From Tubulanus polymorphus (Eukaryota; Nemertea; Palaeonemertea; Tubulaniformes; Tubulanidae), in NCBI RefSeq assembly GCF_964204645.1, contig NC_134028.1:12257001-12321000 (forward strand): DNA of 64,000 nt. Reading direction: 5' to 3'. How positions within the stretch are numbered: position 1 is the stretch's first letter; each line of letters starts with the position of its first letter. The notes under the pieces are model-generated. The model was not told the origin of the DNA. It saw only the letters and a program-made list of their open reading frames with translations, and searched no databases. The position numbers and the translations under genes were made by a program. Shown here piece by piece: positions 23,036 to 33,163 of the stretch.

Positions 23036-23790
23036 TTGTGTACCAAGTTTGAAATGAATCGGTCAACAATTGCAGTATCTAGGCTGTTAATGTCGTTTTT
23101 CATGTCGGCCCCCTGGTGGCCATAATTTGAATCGAATTGACGCAATTTTACTAAGGGTTCTGGCCCAGTGATATCCTACCTCTGTACCAAGTTTGAAATG
23201 AATCGGTCTGCAATTGCAGCCTCTAGGGTGTTAACATAATTTTTCATGTTAGCCCCCTGGTGGCCATAAGTTGAATCAAATCAACCCAATTTTTAATCAG
23301 GTTCTGGCTTAAGTCATATCCCATTTGTGTACCAAGTTTGAAATGAATCGGTTAACAATTGCGGCCTTTAGGCTATTAACATCATTTTTCATGTCGGCCC
23401 CCTGGTGGCCATTATTCAAATCGAATCGACCCAATTTGAGACAGGCTTCAGTCCCATGTGTTATCCTACTTGTGTACCAAGTTTGAAATGATTTGGTCAA
23501 CAATTGCGTTCACATTGGCCCCCTGGTGGCCATAATTTGAATCAAATCAACCCAAATGTTTACCAAGTTTGAAATGAATCGGTCTGCAATTGCGGCCTCT
23601 AGGCTGTTAACATCATTTTTCATGTCGGCCCCTGTTGGCCATAATTTGAATCAAATCGACCCAATTTTAAATATGGTCCTGGCCCAGGTGATATCCTACT
23701 TGTGTACCAAGTTTGAAAACAATCAGTCAACAATTGCGGCCTCTCAGCTGTTAACGTCACTTGTGGCGGTGGCGGCGTACTCGGACAGGG
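23036..23790 (+). repeat. Tandem array, unit about 145 bp, six units
   Basis: TGTACCAAGTTTGAAATGAA or a close variant starts near 23039, 23183, 23328, 23473, 23557 and 23703. Spacings are 144-146 bp except one shortened unit of about 84 bp. Each unit contains GGCCCCCTGGTGGCCATAA or a variant. The frames on either strand are repeat artefacts. Confidence 0.9.
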
Positions 23791-23926
23791 GTAAATCTAT
23801 ATGCCCCCTCTCAACTATAGTTGAGCCAGGGGCATAAAAACTGCCCTCTAGAAAGCAATTACCGTATATAAGCCACTAAACTTGTTGAACTGATCACTTC
23901 GGTACTTTGACTAGTAACGACCAATC
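23791..23926. other. Spacer
   Basis: No feature. Confidence 0.3.
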
Positions 23927-24140
23927 AAAGCGCGGGTTTCCCCTAGTTACTTCAAAACTGCCGAAATTCCCAAAGCAGCCACTCATAGGGCGGTTTCCCA
24001 TAATAACATCAAAAGCGCTGGCATTCCCAAAGCAACCAATCATATCATGTGTTTTCCATGATCACGTCAAGCGCGCTTGTCAATATGTGCCATATTCTAA
24101 CCCATTATCTTTCAACAGAGATGAGAACAATGACCTATAA
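23927..24140 (+). promoter_or_regulatory. Promoter-like cluster: three CCAAT/TTTCCC modules and a TATA box
   Basis: Three loosely repeated modules of roughly 55-60 bp each combine GACCAATCA, CCACTCATA or CCAATCATA with a GGTTTCCC, GGTTTCCC or GTTTTCC word and a downstream GCGC word. TATAAAA follows at 24135-24141, then a GC-rich leader. Family A copies carry the same combination (GGCTTTCCC and AGCCAATCACATTC). No downstream gene is evident: an ATG at about 24182 is followed at once by a stop. Confidence 0.4.
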
Positions 24141-24433
24141 AACCGCGGTTTTTTGCTTGAGTTGCACACACGAACCAGCTGATGGCGTAGCCGCCAGATC
24201 ATCGTGGAAAATTGATATTTTTTAATACCGAAATCCGCGGGAAACCGCGGATCCACGGGAATTCTCATCTCTGTTTCAAGGAATCCCATCAAATGACGGA
24301 AATGTTGGACTGCACAATAAACTTGAACATTCAATAGTACAAAACGGAGAAAACTGAACGGTACATGATGTCATTTTAACAGGATAACAAAGTGGTGGTT
24401 CACTACGTGAACCCACCACAAAATTTACACACA
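24141..24433. other. Unassigned leader or spacer
   Basis: Contains the short inverted words CCGCGGTTTTTTGC and GGGAAACCGCGGATCCACGG, but no coding region. Confidence 0.3.
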
Positions 24434-24500
24434 GGGTTTTCTGTTGGTGGTCAGAAAACCCTTATAGTCAAGAGAATATCAATAGGGTTTTCAGCAAAAG
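24434..24500. repeat. AGGGTTTTCTG inverted repeat
   Basis: CAGGGTTTTCTG, loop, CAGAAAACCCT, followed by a second direct AGGGTTTTC word near 24492. Related pairs occur at 17142-17172 and 50878-50912. Confidence 0.6.
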
Positions 24501-24734
24501 CAACAGGTAACTTGAAATATCATCACCATCCAACTGGATATGATGTGAAAATATCTTGAATACATCAGATCTTTCCTTATCTCAATGACTGTAAAAATGA
24601 TGTGCTATCCTTGATGGTAAACAAACATAACACGATACTAATAGCTCCTAGAGAATAAGCTCCTACATAAGTTATAAGATCAAATATAAAATATGAACAG
24701 TTATCTCCCCGAAATCCAAAATGAATAGGCGGAC

Positions 24735-25075
24735 AAATTTGTCACAGAAAAAATGTTCCAGGAAAAAAAATGTCCCCAGAAAAGATGTCCCCGGAGAAAA
24801 TGTCCCAGTCTATAATTACTGAATTGGTAATAGTTAATTTCACATCAAAATAACAACCAATAACGGCTCTACTTTCATTTAACTATTTGTATTGTAAATG
24901 TAAAATTTGACGTATAATATAGATATGATAAATATTTACATACTTCAGTGTTATTTTGATGTGAAATATAGCCTACTTAATAGTAATGATTGACTGGGAG
25001 ATTTTTGCCCACCCTGGGCAATTTTATACTGGAACATTTTTTCCATGATATTTTTTCCGGGGACATTATTCCTTG
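24735..25075. mobile_element. Palindromic element with AATGTCCC repeats
   Basis: Direct AAAATGT(T/C)CC words on the left (24750-24806) face inverse GGGGACATT and GGAACATT words on the right (25022-25070). Inside, TTTCACATCAAAATAAC at 24838-24854 is an exact inverted match to 24950-24966. This suggests a foldback or MITE-like element without coding capacity. Confidence 0.55.
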
Positions 25076-25311
25076 GATACAAGTATGATACCCGGACGAT
25101 AACCTATTCTGAAAATAAAATAGACCCCTGCATGGAAAAATGATATGAGCAATCAACTGTATTTCAACGCGCAGTATCTTTGAAACAAATTTCGTCAAAT
25201 TAGTTTCCTCTATGAAATAGATGGACGAAAATTGAACACAATAGCTCACTCAAACTTTTTCAGAAAAGTTTGGGGTTAAGGCGTTACAACGAAACCAATA
25301 GATAAGCTTAC

Positions 25312-25624
25312 CAGGAGCATTCACAATCATCTTTTCTCCAAAATCAGTCCTCAATTGTAAAGAATGCTGTGCCCAATTCCTTCTGTTATTTTCAGGGGCA
25401 GTCTTTACCCTCAAGGATTCATCATTAATTACAGGTTTTTGAATATTCTCCTGCTGTAAACAACTTGTCTTAGCTCGTTCATTTTCTGCAAAATATGTAC
25501 TTAATACTTTAAATTTCATATCAATTCCCATGTTTTCAAAGCTTCTCTTTTCAATTTTATGCATCAGAGCTCTAACTATATCATTTTTACCCACAAACCA
25601 AGTGTCCCTCAAACCAAGTTTGAA
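25312..25624 (-). CDS. Probable exon of an unidentified gene
   Basis: I do not recognise the protein. On the minus strand an acceptor-like pyrimidine run with GGGCAG ends at 25625, and the open frame from 25624 reads 104 codons of balanced composition (Lys, Arg, Asn, Glu, Trp) without a stop to GCTCCTG|GTAAGC, a good 5' splice site at 25312/25311. The exon would be in phase 0 at its start and phase 1 at its end. A weaker acceptor, TATAGCAG, lies further upstream. No ATG is in a convincing place, consistent with an internal exon. It may belong to the same minus-strand gene as the exon at 41705-41838, but their phases do not join directly. Confidence 0.4.
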
Positions 25625-25760
25625 CTGCCCTTTTGTCGAAAAGAAGCAGTGGGTGAGGCAATATATCAATGAAAATCCAAAGCTGGATGTCGACTGCTAT
25701 AGTAAACAGAGCTATGTGGATTTTGAATAGGTTATTTAACATATATAATTATATTACAGT

Positions 25761-26228
25761 AGTACTGGCGTAAGTCGTTGGGACCAAAGGAAGTTGTCAG
25801 ACTTAGAATAATCCTGGTATAAGTAAGTTGGATTTTTGGGGTTTTCTAAAAAATAAATCCGAATTAGCAACAGATTAAGACCCTAAACCCTAACAACTGA
25901 GTGACACGGGGTCAATACTCTATACTCTATTCTATAGCCGACTGCGATTGTAAACAGATGTTTAACAAGTGTCCGTCAACAGTAAAATGGATCTACTTGT
26001 ACATAATAGACAATCTTTTTAAAGAGAACTGACATTAGCCGACTGCATTAGAGATTGAAAAATGCATTGCTTTGTTCAGAACATATATTTTAGCCGACTT
26101 AGCCGAACTTCTGACTTCTAGAATCCGACTTTGCTAGGAAAATGAACTGAAAAAATTGTGACCTTGGAATTTCGGCCCACTTTGCCAATTTTCCAACTTA
26201 AAGCTGTCCGACTTACGCCGGTTCTACT
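25761..26228. mobile_element. Short TIR element, about 470 bp
   Basis: CTGGCGTAAGTCG near 25765 is matched by CGACTTACGCCGG at 26209-26221. Subterminal words containing CCGACTT or GTCAGACTT recur inside. Non-coding. Confidence 0.5.
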
Positions 26229-26706
26229 TTAGGCCCTACTTCATACAAATTATGATAATATTGTTACGAAAGTTTTGCATTGTATCATTTATAATTTAAT
26301 CAGTTTAGTTCAGCAATATGGAACTGAAAAATGAAAATAAAAAAACACCAAAATTTATTTGAATATACACATTTAATCAAGTCAGACACATAATAACAAA
26401 AAAAATTCCACAAAAATCAGCTGGATATGTAGTTTATTGTCAAAAACTCTCAAAGAACCAGGAAAAACAGATATATGCTCGAATCTATCATTGTCTCTTT
26501 ACAAAATCACAGCCTAGTGAAATATTATCCAATTAAATTAAGAAATGAGTATACATTTACTTAGAGCTATAGATCTATAATAATTGTAAAACTTATTCTA
26601 TTAATGAAATTTGATTTTTGAAAAAATTGGCGTTTGCCAATTGGTGTATTTGACAAATCAGCTAATTACGCACGTCGTCATTGGCGACAGGTTCAATATC
26701 AATTCA
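26229..26706. other. No gene seen
   Basis: AT-rich spacer. Confidence 0.35.
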
Positions 26707-26821
26707 AAATTAATAAATGCTTCCTCTAAGCTTTAATGATAGAATTAAATTACATTAATAGATATGAGAACATGGAACTATTAATGCACATTAGCATACC
26801 AATACATGGCAGATAAGTGCC
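26707..26821 (+). repeat. Fragment of the 39.1-39.8 kb TIR element
   Basis: Close match to 39497-39612 (shared ATTAATAAATGCTTCCTCTA and ATGAGAACATGGAACTATT, ending in AAGTGCCT). It ends exactly where DIRS element 1 is truncated. Confidence 0.8.
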
Positions 26822-27700
26822 TCAAGCAATGACAGCTGGGCCCACTGCCGAAAGAGAACCCAGCTGCCCAGAAACATCCTTCAAATGAAAGGAAGCAAAG
26901 GTATTCTGACTACTCCAGAACGCCCCTCGACAAACCTCTTCGATGGACGCGCCCGAAAATGCTGCCCATGATGTCACCATCGAGCATACCTGATGAATTA
27001 CAACACGAGCAGGCTCGGCATCTACCGACGATAAAGCCTCACGAATTAGTTCTGAGACCCAATGAGCAATAGTATCCTCCGAGACATCCTTCAAGGACTG
27101 CCCATACAGCGATATAAACAACCGATCTCTCTCTCCCCGAAGTGAGGCTGTCCGATGCAAATAAAATCTTAACGTCCGCACCGGACAAAGCGCCCGGTCT
27201 GGAAGATCTGATTGAACCCTATGAGTCAGAGCCTTTACCCTCCACTCTCCACCAACCGCACCGGGTCTTTGATTGTTAGCGATAAAGTTGAGGTAAGGGC
27301 GGAGAACAACAAACGATGACCGGGTGACCAGGTCGAGTCGTTAATGCATGAATCTCGGACCTCCTAGCCGACATAGCCAGAAAAAGAAGAAACACTGTTT
27401 TCTTAGTGAGTTTAGAAAAACTCACTTCAGAGAGAGTTACATACGGACAAGCCATGATAAACCTTAGGACCACCCCTAAGTCCCATAGAAGGATTTCCCA
27501 AGGCACTTTCGGCCGCGCTACTGTGAAACCCGCAATGAGCTAAGAAATACCGGGATCAGTAGTTAAGTCCTGGATACCAACCACCCTGAAAGTATGGCCA
27601 ACAGCGAACCGGTAACCCTTAATAGTTACCACCTGCTGCCTCTTGACGTCAAAGAAAGAGGAAAAAATCAGCAAGAGCAGCTACTGGGTGAGAGCATGGA
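26822..27700 (-). pseudogene. DIRS tyrosine recombinase, element 1 (inactive)
   Basis: DIRS recombinases join the circular cDNA to the genome through an R-H-R-Y active site. Here the N-terminal part reads V-V-T-I-K-G-Y-R near 27620, and the first arginine block A-M-S-A-R-R-S-E-I-H-A-L is at about 27350. The H-x-x-R box reads H-Q-V-C, so the second arginine is replaced by cysteine. In the nucleophile block F-A-S-F-H-L histidine replaces the tyrosine found in element 2. At least one frame change lies between the two halves. The frame runs into TGA at 26822-26824, where the element is truncated. Confidence 0.85.
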
Positions 27701-28037
27701 TCTATCCACCGTTGACTACCCCAATCGCCATAGAGCTTCCACTTGGAGTCGTAAGTCCTGCCTGTACTAGGGCGCTTGGATTTAGCGACGAACAAGGAAG
27801 TCCTGACTGAAAACCCTGCAATCGCCAGGCATTGCTCGACAACTGCCAGGCGTAAGGGTTGAGCATTTGTTGAGCCGGGTGCGTCCGGAAACCCCTCTGA
27901 GACAGGAGGAATGGAAATTGCGGCAGGGACCTGGGATTGTCAACCAGGAGGTTGAGAAGACAACTGAACCACGCCTGAGCTGGCCAGCAAGGCGCAATCA
28001 CAAGGCGCAATCAGAACTATCAGACAGGAGGCCAGCT

Positions 28038-29640
28038 CTACCTGGTCGAGGACTGCTGATAAGACTTGAATCGGGGGTACGCATACGCGAGGATCCCGTC
28101 CCAGTGAAACGAGAACGCGTCTAGCTTCCACGCCATCTGGTCTGGAAACGGAGACAACACCAGCAGAAACCTCTTGTTGAACCTTGTGGGGAAAAGATCT
28201 ATCAATGGATTGCCTCCCAGGGACCCACTCGAACTGCCACCTCTGGGAGAAGCGACCATTCCATAGAAATGGCTGCATCCTGACGCGAGAGGGCATGGGT
28301 TGACAATGTTCCTCTTGCCCGCAAAGTGAACCACAGACAGGTGAATCCCTCGGGCCTGACACCAGAGGAGAATCTCCGTTGTAAGGTCAGTAAGCATAAC
28401 TGATCTGGTGCCTCCCTGGTTCTGAAGATAGGCCCTGCCCACCTGATTGTCGGTGGCTAACCACACGTGTCTGTCTATCAACCTCCTTCGAAAGAACCCA
28501 AGAACCTTGCGGACCACCAACAGCTCTAAATGGTAGATAAGCCCCTCTTGATGAGACCATCCCCCGCCCTTCTGCGAACTCTCCAGATGGGTGCCCCAAC
28601 CGGCGTGACGTCGGTAAACAACCGGAGGAGAGCTCGGAGAGGAGCCAGAGATGTACCAATCCAGAGGTTGCGAAGAGACATCCACCAACTTAGTCCTGGA
28701 ACCAGAGCGGGAGGAGGAAGCAGAAGGAAAATCTCCCAATCTCCTTTCGATCATAGCCAGCAGGCCTTTCAGAAACGTTGAAATGGCTGGCTGTGGAGAC
28801 GACCCAGTGGAATCACCAGGGACATGGAGCTCATTTGTCTGAGGGCTCGGGACCAGTACCACGCTTACCGAGGAGAGCTTGACAGGCCAGATACAGCTTC
28901 CCGGAGCTTGTCTACCCTGGCTTGGGTGGGATATACACAACCCTTGCGAAGGTCGAATTCCATGCCCAGATGAAATTCTGCGACGAGTGTAAATGAGACT
29001 TCTCAAGATTTATCCTTAAGCCCAAGTCCCGCACCAGGTCGAGCACCAAGTTGATGGACGCCTGACATTCGTCCTGAGAGTTGCCCACAATTAACCACCA
29101 GATAACGTCCAGATACACGAAAATCTTCACCCCTTTTTTCTGAAGATATCGCTGAACCGGCTTGACTAGCTTGGTGAACACCCAGGGCGCCGAGCTTAGA
29201 ACGAGAGGGAAAGCCGAGAACTGGTATTGGCGACCCTTCCACTTGACCTAGAGGTAGCGACGCGACTTGGGGTGAATCCGCACCCGGAAGTATGCATCCT
29301 TCAAATCAATTGATGCCGCCCATTGACCGGGGCGGAGCGCTTGAACTACCTGCTGCAGCGTGGTCATGCGAAACTTCGGCACCCTGAGATTTTTTTGAGA
29401 AGGGACAGGTCTATCACAGTGCGTAGGCCTCCTGAATCCAGCCCGGAGAGGACTTGTTTTGAACCAGCTTAAGAGCCCCCATCTGAAGCAACTCCTCGAT
29501 TGCCGGGGGAAAATGTGACTCTTGGCCTCTCTTGGGTCGCATGTCAGGTGAGGCTTTGATTCGAAGTGGAGATGGAAACCTTTCGAGACTACTCTTGTGG
29601 CCCATCGGTCTCCAAACACATGGGTTCAGTGGTAGGCTGC
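28038..29640 (-). pseudogene. DIRS reverse transcriptase-RNase H, element 1 (inactive)
   Basis: The start has the block P-D-M-R-P-K-R-G-Q (about 29550). The first catalytic block S-I-D-L-K-D-A-Y-F is at about 29285. The second is damaged: in place of the Y-L-D-D-W-L seen in element 2, this copy has Y-L-D-V-I-W-W-L (29092-29115), losing one catalytic Asp and gaining two codons. The RNase H part keeps L-E in the H-L-E-L-L block and A-T-D-N, but the A-D-V-L-S-R block of element 2 is degraded. The C-terminal L-I-D-L-F-P-T-R-F-N block is kept. Several frame changes. Confidence 0.85.
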
Positions 29641-29826
29641 CATTTGGAGACAACCGCCCACTGGCCCGAGACCCTCAATGCTGCGATTTCTGAAAGGGTT
29701 TGGCAGAGACTTCCCCCTACCCTTACCCTTGAAGGACCTGCCTCTCCATCAGTTACCCGCCCAAGAACCAGGGTGGCTACCGCACTAGCAGTCTGCACAG
29801 GCTTCCTCCGAATCTAGAAAGGTCGA

Positions 29827-31730
29827 TTAGACTTCGCCTGCGAATCCTAGATTTTTTGTATTTTTTGGCTGCCACTGGAGCACACCAGCCCAAAACAGGC
29901 GATTGGAGTGACCCAGCGGGGCCCGGAACAGAGAATCTTTGGTCACCTCTGGGAGCTTAGAGCCAAAATCCTTTATCAATGAGGTCCTTGCTGCCAGAAT
30001 CATGTTAGCATGAGCCCTGACGGCAAGAAGAGTGGCATGTGTAGCTAACCGTCCCAGAGACTGGATAAGCCTATCCATACCAGCCAGGGCAGACAACCTC
30101 TGAGGGATCCGTCGTCTCTGTTTCCAGTAGGGACTGAACCTCCCTGAGCTCACCAATCAGTGACAGCAGGCCATATCCTGGCAATTCCTGATTCGTGCGA
30201 TATTCTCCAGGAATGACGAGGAAGAGACCACCCCGCCTTAGGCATTTGAATGTTAAGGACGGGAGCGACCGATGATGCGGACAAAATTGACCTAACATCC
30301 GCGTCGACCAAGCCATGCAATCGTTCAGTTGACCCGGCGTACTATAATACGATGCTCTGAAACCGGGAATCGGCGGCTCAGTGAAAGAAATATTTTCCCT
30401 GCTTGAGCCTGGACTCCAGCCACGATAGGCAAACTCAGTCGGCTGATCCTGACCCCACAAGTGTCTATCGATCCGAGTCCACTCTGCAGAGGACTCGCGA
30501 AGAGCATGAGAGTCCCGTGCGGAGGCAGCATATGAGGCCATACACTCTGCTGGATCAACAGACTTAAGAGGCACAGTGGCGCCTTGCTTGCGGAAAACCT
30601 ATTGCATGAGAGTGCCAAAAGGCCTATCCACCGGCGCCGAACAGTCAAAAGTGGTGGCGGCCGATCCCAAAGGGCTGGGTGGTTGGTCGAACATTACTGA
30701 CGAACGGGGATCGGTCACACCCGATGGGATCGGAGGTGAGACTTCCTAGATCCCGAACGCGTGCCAGGACCTACCTAGGAATACTCGTCAAAATCCTTGG
30801 GATCATGGACCGTGAGGGGAACATTCTCAGGACAGGAGTGCTCAGACTCGGACGACGTTGGCCTCGAGTTCCTGTCGGGCCGATATGGCCCTTTACCGAT
30901 TCCAATAGACTTGTACATCTCACCTGAAAAGCCGTATAATCCTCAGCGGAAACGAAATCGAAGTGGAGGCCGCTGGCTCAGGGGATGAAGACCTCCTGCA
31001 ACGACTCCTGTAAAATCGTCAAAGACGCTCTCGGCTCCTCCTCGAAGATCAGGACCTGAGGAGTTGGACCGGGAGTGTGCCCTTCTTCGATAACGGTCAT
31101 ACGTTTTCCTACTTGATGAGGTCAAACCCGACAGCGAAGGGGAACATCTCCTCCGCTCCGCTCCAGGGGAGTGACGCACTGGCGAGCGGGCTCGCGGAAA
31201 AAATACGTGACTTCAGTTTCCCTGTGGAGGCTGAAAATCCTGGACCAGTCGAGTGACTAGAAACGAGCTCTGATTCAGGTCTTTCTGAAATTCCGATTCC
31301 AGACGATTCGTGGTTTTTAATAGGCACAGCCGCGGAACCCGGGCCTGGATGAGAATGGGAAGCCTTCCGAAACACGGAAGTTTTTATCCAGTGCTGCCTC
31401 GTATAGGCCAGACCAGAACCCAGTGGAAGGTTCGAACTGGAACGGGACAGGCTGAATTCCTATGGACGAAACGGAGCAGAATCGGGAACTGGTTCGGACC
31501 GAGGTTTAATGGCCTGTTGGAACACTGTCTCAACCGGATTGACTTTCTTAGCCCTCTAGCTGCACCGAACATTCGGTCAAGGGCTCCCGCGAAGGAACAC
31601 TGGCCTGCATCCCTGGAGGTCGAACAGCGCCAGTAAGAGAGGAGGTACCAGATGATTCATAAACCCGAGCTCTAGAATCCGACATATCTATTGGTTGCTG
31701 AAAAGAAAGCAAAAACGACTCGCGATTCAT
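29827..31730 (-). pseudogene. DIRS gag-like region, element 1
   Basis: Frames broken into pieces; the best, 30071-30574, aligns with element 2 (34460-34780) through L-R-E-S, a W-x-x-x-D-x-x-L-W-G-Q block and a T-E-P-x-I-x-G-x-x-A block. A Ser/Arg-rich N-terminal portion lies at 30940-31380. Function in DIRS elements is taken to be that of a nucleic-acid-binding structural protein. Confidence 0.65.
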
Positions 31731-32194
31731 CTTAAATTAATTATTAAAAATAATTAATTAATAATTTGAAAAAAACTTAATCTTAAATTAACATTCAGAA
31801 AAAAATGTAATTAATGATTCCTAATTAATATTTCCTTAATCAAACCCTATTAGGCCTAAATGCGGTTGAAGGATGGGCTCGGACTACTCGCTAATCGAGA
31901 AGTCCCGACTGAACGAAAGGAAAACGAAACACGTGGACGGAGACTGATGCCACTGCGGTGAGAAAATCCGATCGTATTTATAGATGCATCTGAATGGTAA
32001 GACTTATTGGAACGAACTTATGCTAGAGAGATGCTAGCTTGGTCCAGGACCAACAAAACTACCAGTCGGCTTGAACACGAACCCAGAATAATGTCTAAGT
32101 GGTAGCTCCCATGGAAAAAAATGCACCAAAAATGGCAACGCTAAGGAAGAAATTGAGTCACGTGGCAGCGCCACCGTACGGTACTGGGTATTCC
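31731..32194 (-). promoter_or_regulatory. 5' leader of DIRS element 1 with TATA box
   Basis: On the minus strand TATAAATA lies at 31982-31975, preceding a G/C-rich leader and then a very AT-rich run (31733-31850) before the gag-like frame. This is a plausible internal promoter for element 1. Confidence 0.45.
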
Positions 32195-32313
32195 AAATAA
32201 ATTGCCCATGGGCAAAGTGTGGTTTACCTTGAAAACTAGAGGTTGTTTGGAGTAGGGCATTGCTTGAAAATCTTTTAAATCTGTGACTTCAAAGTTCTAG
32301 AAGTTTAAATTAT
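32195..32313 (+). repeat. Family A repeat, left part of split copy A6
   Basis: AAATAAATTGCCCATGGGCA to AGTTCTAGAAGTTTAAAT. The remainder of the copy resumes at about 38306, on the far side of DIRS element 2. Confidence 0.85.
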
Positions 32314-32445
32314 ATATTACTTTCGTATACTTCCCTGCCTGACATGTGCCTTTTCCTACAATTATGGAAAACCATCCGTCACCCAATTTTTAACTTAACC
32401 AGCACCTATCCACCCTCTCAATAGACTGTCCCATTCAATTTCCTG
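32314..32445 (+). repeat. Left inverted terminal repeat of DIRS element 2
   Basis: About 125 bp of it (32322-32445) is the reverse complement of 38148-38270, with few differences (for example shared ACCATCCGTCACCCAATTTT on this strand). The outermost 35 bases, 32314-32348, also have an exact complement in the internal region at 38002-38036. Confidence 0.92.
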
Positions 32446-32954
32446 ATGCCATTTTTTGTTGGCGCGTGGTTCGGAGTTTGGCTCCGAGTCTAAAAAGATT
32501 TCATCTGTCGAAGAGGAATTTACACACCCTGGGCGAGAACGTTTAAATTTTAACTAGGGGCGGTTTAGCCTAGCGTTAAATTTTTTCCCCAACCGGCGTC
32601 TCGGACTCGCCACGGCTGTTTAGCCGACTTCCCGTTCCGCGACACGCCGTCGTCGCTAACGTAAATTGGACCGCTAACGGCGTTAGTTTTTTTTAAACTT
32701 TTCTAAAAACTTTTCTAATCGACAGGGGTCTTTTAAACGTTTTTACGGACCTCCGGTGCGTGGCCTAACGCTATCGTTCGTCCGGGTGTTCCTATTTTGC
32801 TTTTTGTGAGCTTGTTTACCATATCGCAAATTTCTTCGGATACGGTCCCTTAGTTGTTATTCACCGGCTCGCGGTAGCGCGTCGGAAATTCGTCGTTGCC
32901 TAAGCTCCCCATCAGAGTGTTGAGGGAGTGTCTCAACATTTCATTTAATTTTCA

Positions 32955-33163
32955 GTAAGTATTCTCAGACCCATCATGTTTTTTCGTCTGTGGACCCTTA
33001 TGATTTGTTTTTCGGTGTGGCACTCGGGGGCCATTTCGTCGGCGCTCTACGGCCCTCCCCCGAGTTCCTCATCACCTTTAACATACAACCCAAACCATAA
33101 GGTTGTCAATGTAATTTTGATGGTATCATGTTCTCTCTCTCTTTTTGTATTTGTTATTTTCAG
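32955..33163 (+). other. Probable spliceosomal intron in the DIRS element 2 leader
   Basis: GTAAGT at 32955-32960 is a consensus 5' splice site, and a long pyrimidine run (TTCTCTCTCTCTTTTTG at 33131-33147) followed by TTATTTTCAG ends at 33163. Introns are known in some metazoan DIRS elements. The 69-codon frame at 32976-33185 would lie mostly inside the intron and is probably not translated. Confidence 0.5.

Larger units (their letters stand above)
26822..32194 (-). mobile_element. DIRS-like retrotransposon, element 1 (truncated)
   Basis: Read on the minus strand it has the DIRS order: gag-like region (31730-29830), reverse transcriptase and RNase H (29640-28040), tyrosine recombinase (27700-26822). 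It is visibly richer in G and C than its flanks. At 26822 it stops inside the recombinase, just after the block that contains the nucleophile position, and passes straight into an unrelated repeat. The 3' inverted terminal repeat and internal complementary region are therefore lost. The 5' end abuts family A copy A6 at 32195. Frameshifts and substitutions throughout make it non-autonomous. Confidence 0.85.

Noticed and set aside
23036-23790. CRISPR-like array
   Set aside because: The repeats are about 145 bp, contiguous and without unique spacers; this is an ordinary eukaryotic tandem repeat.
28530-30988. Long plus-strand frames over DIRS element 1
   Set aside because: They are antisense shadows of the minus-strand RT and gag-like regions, favoured by high G+C content.
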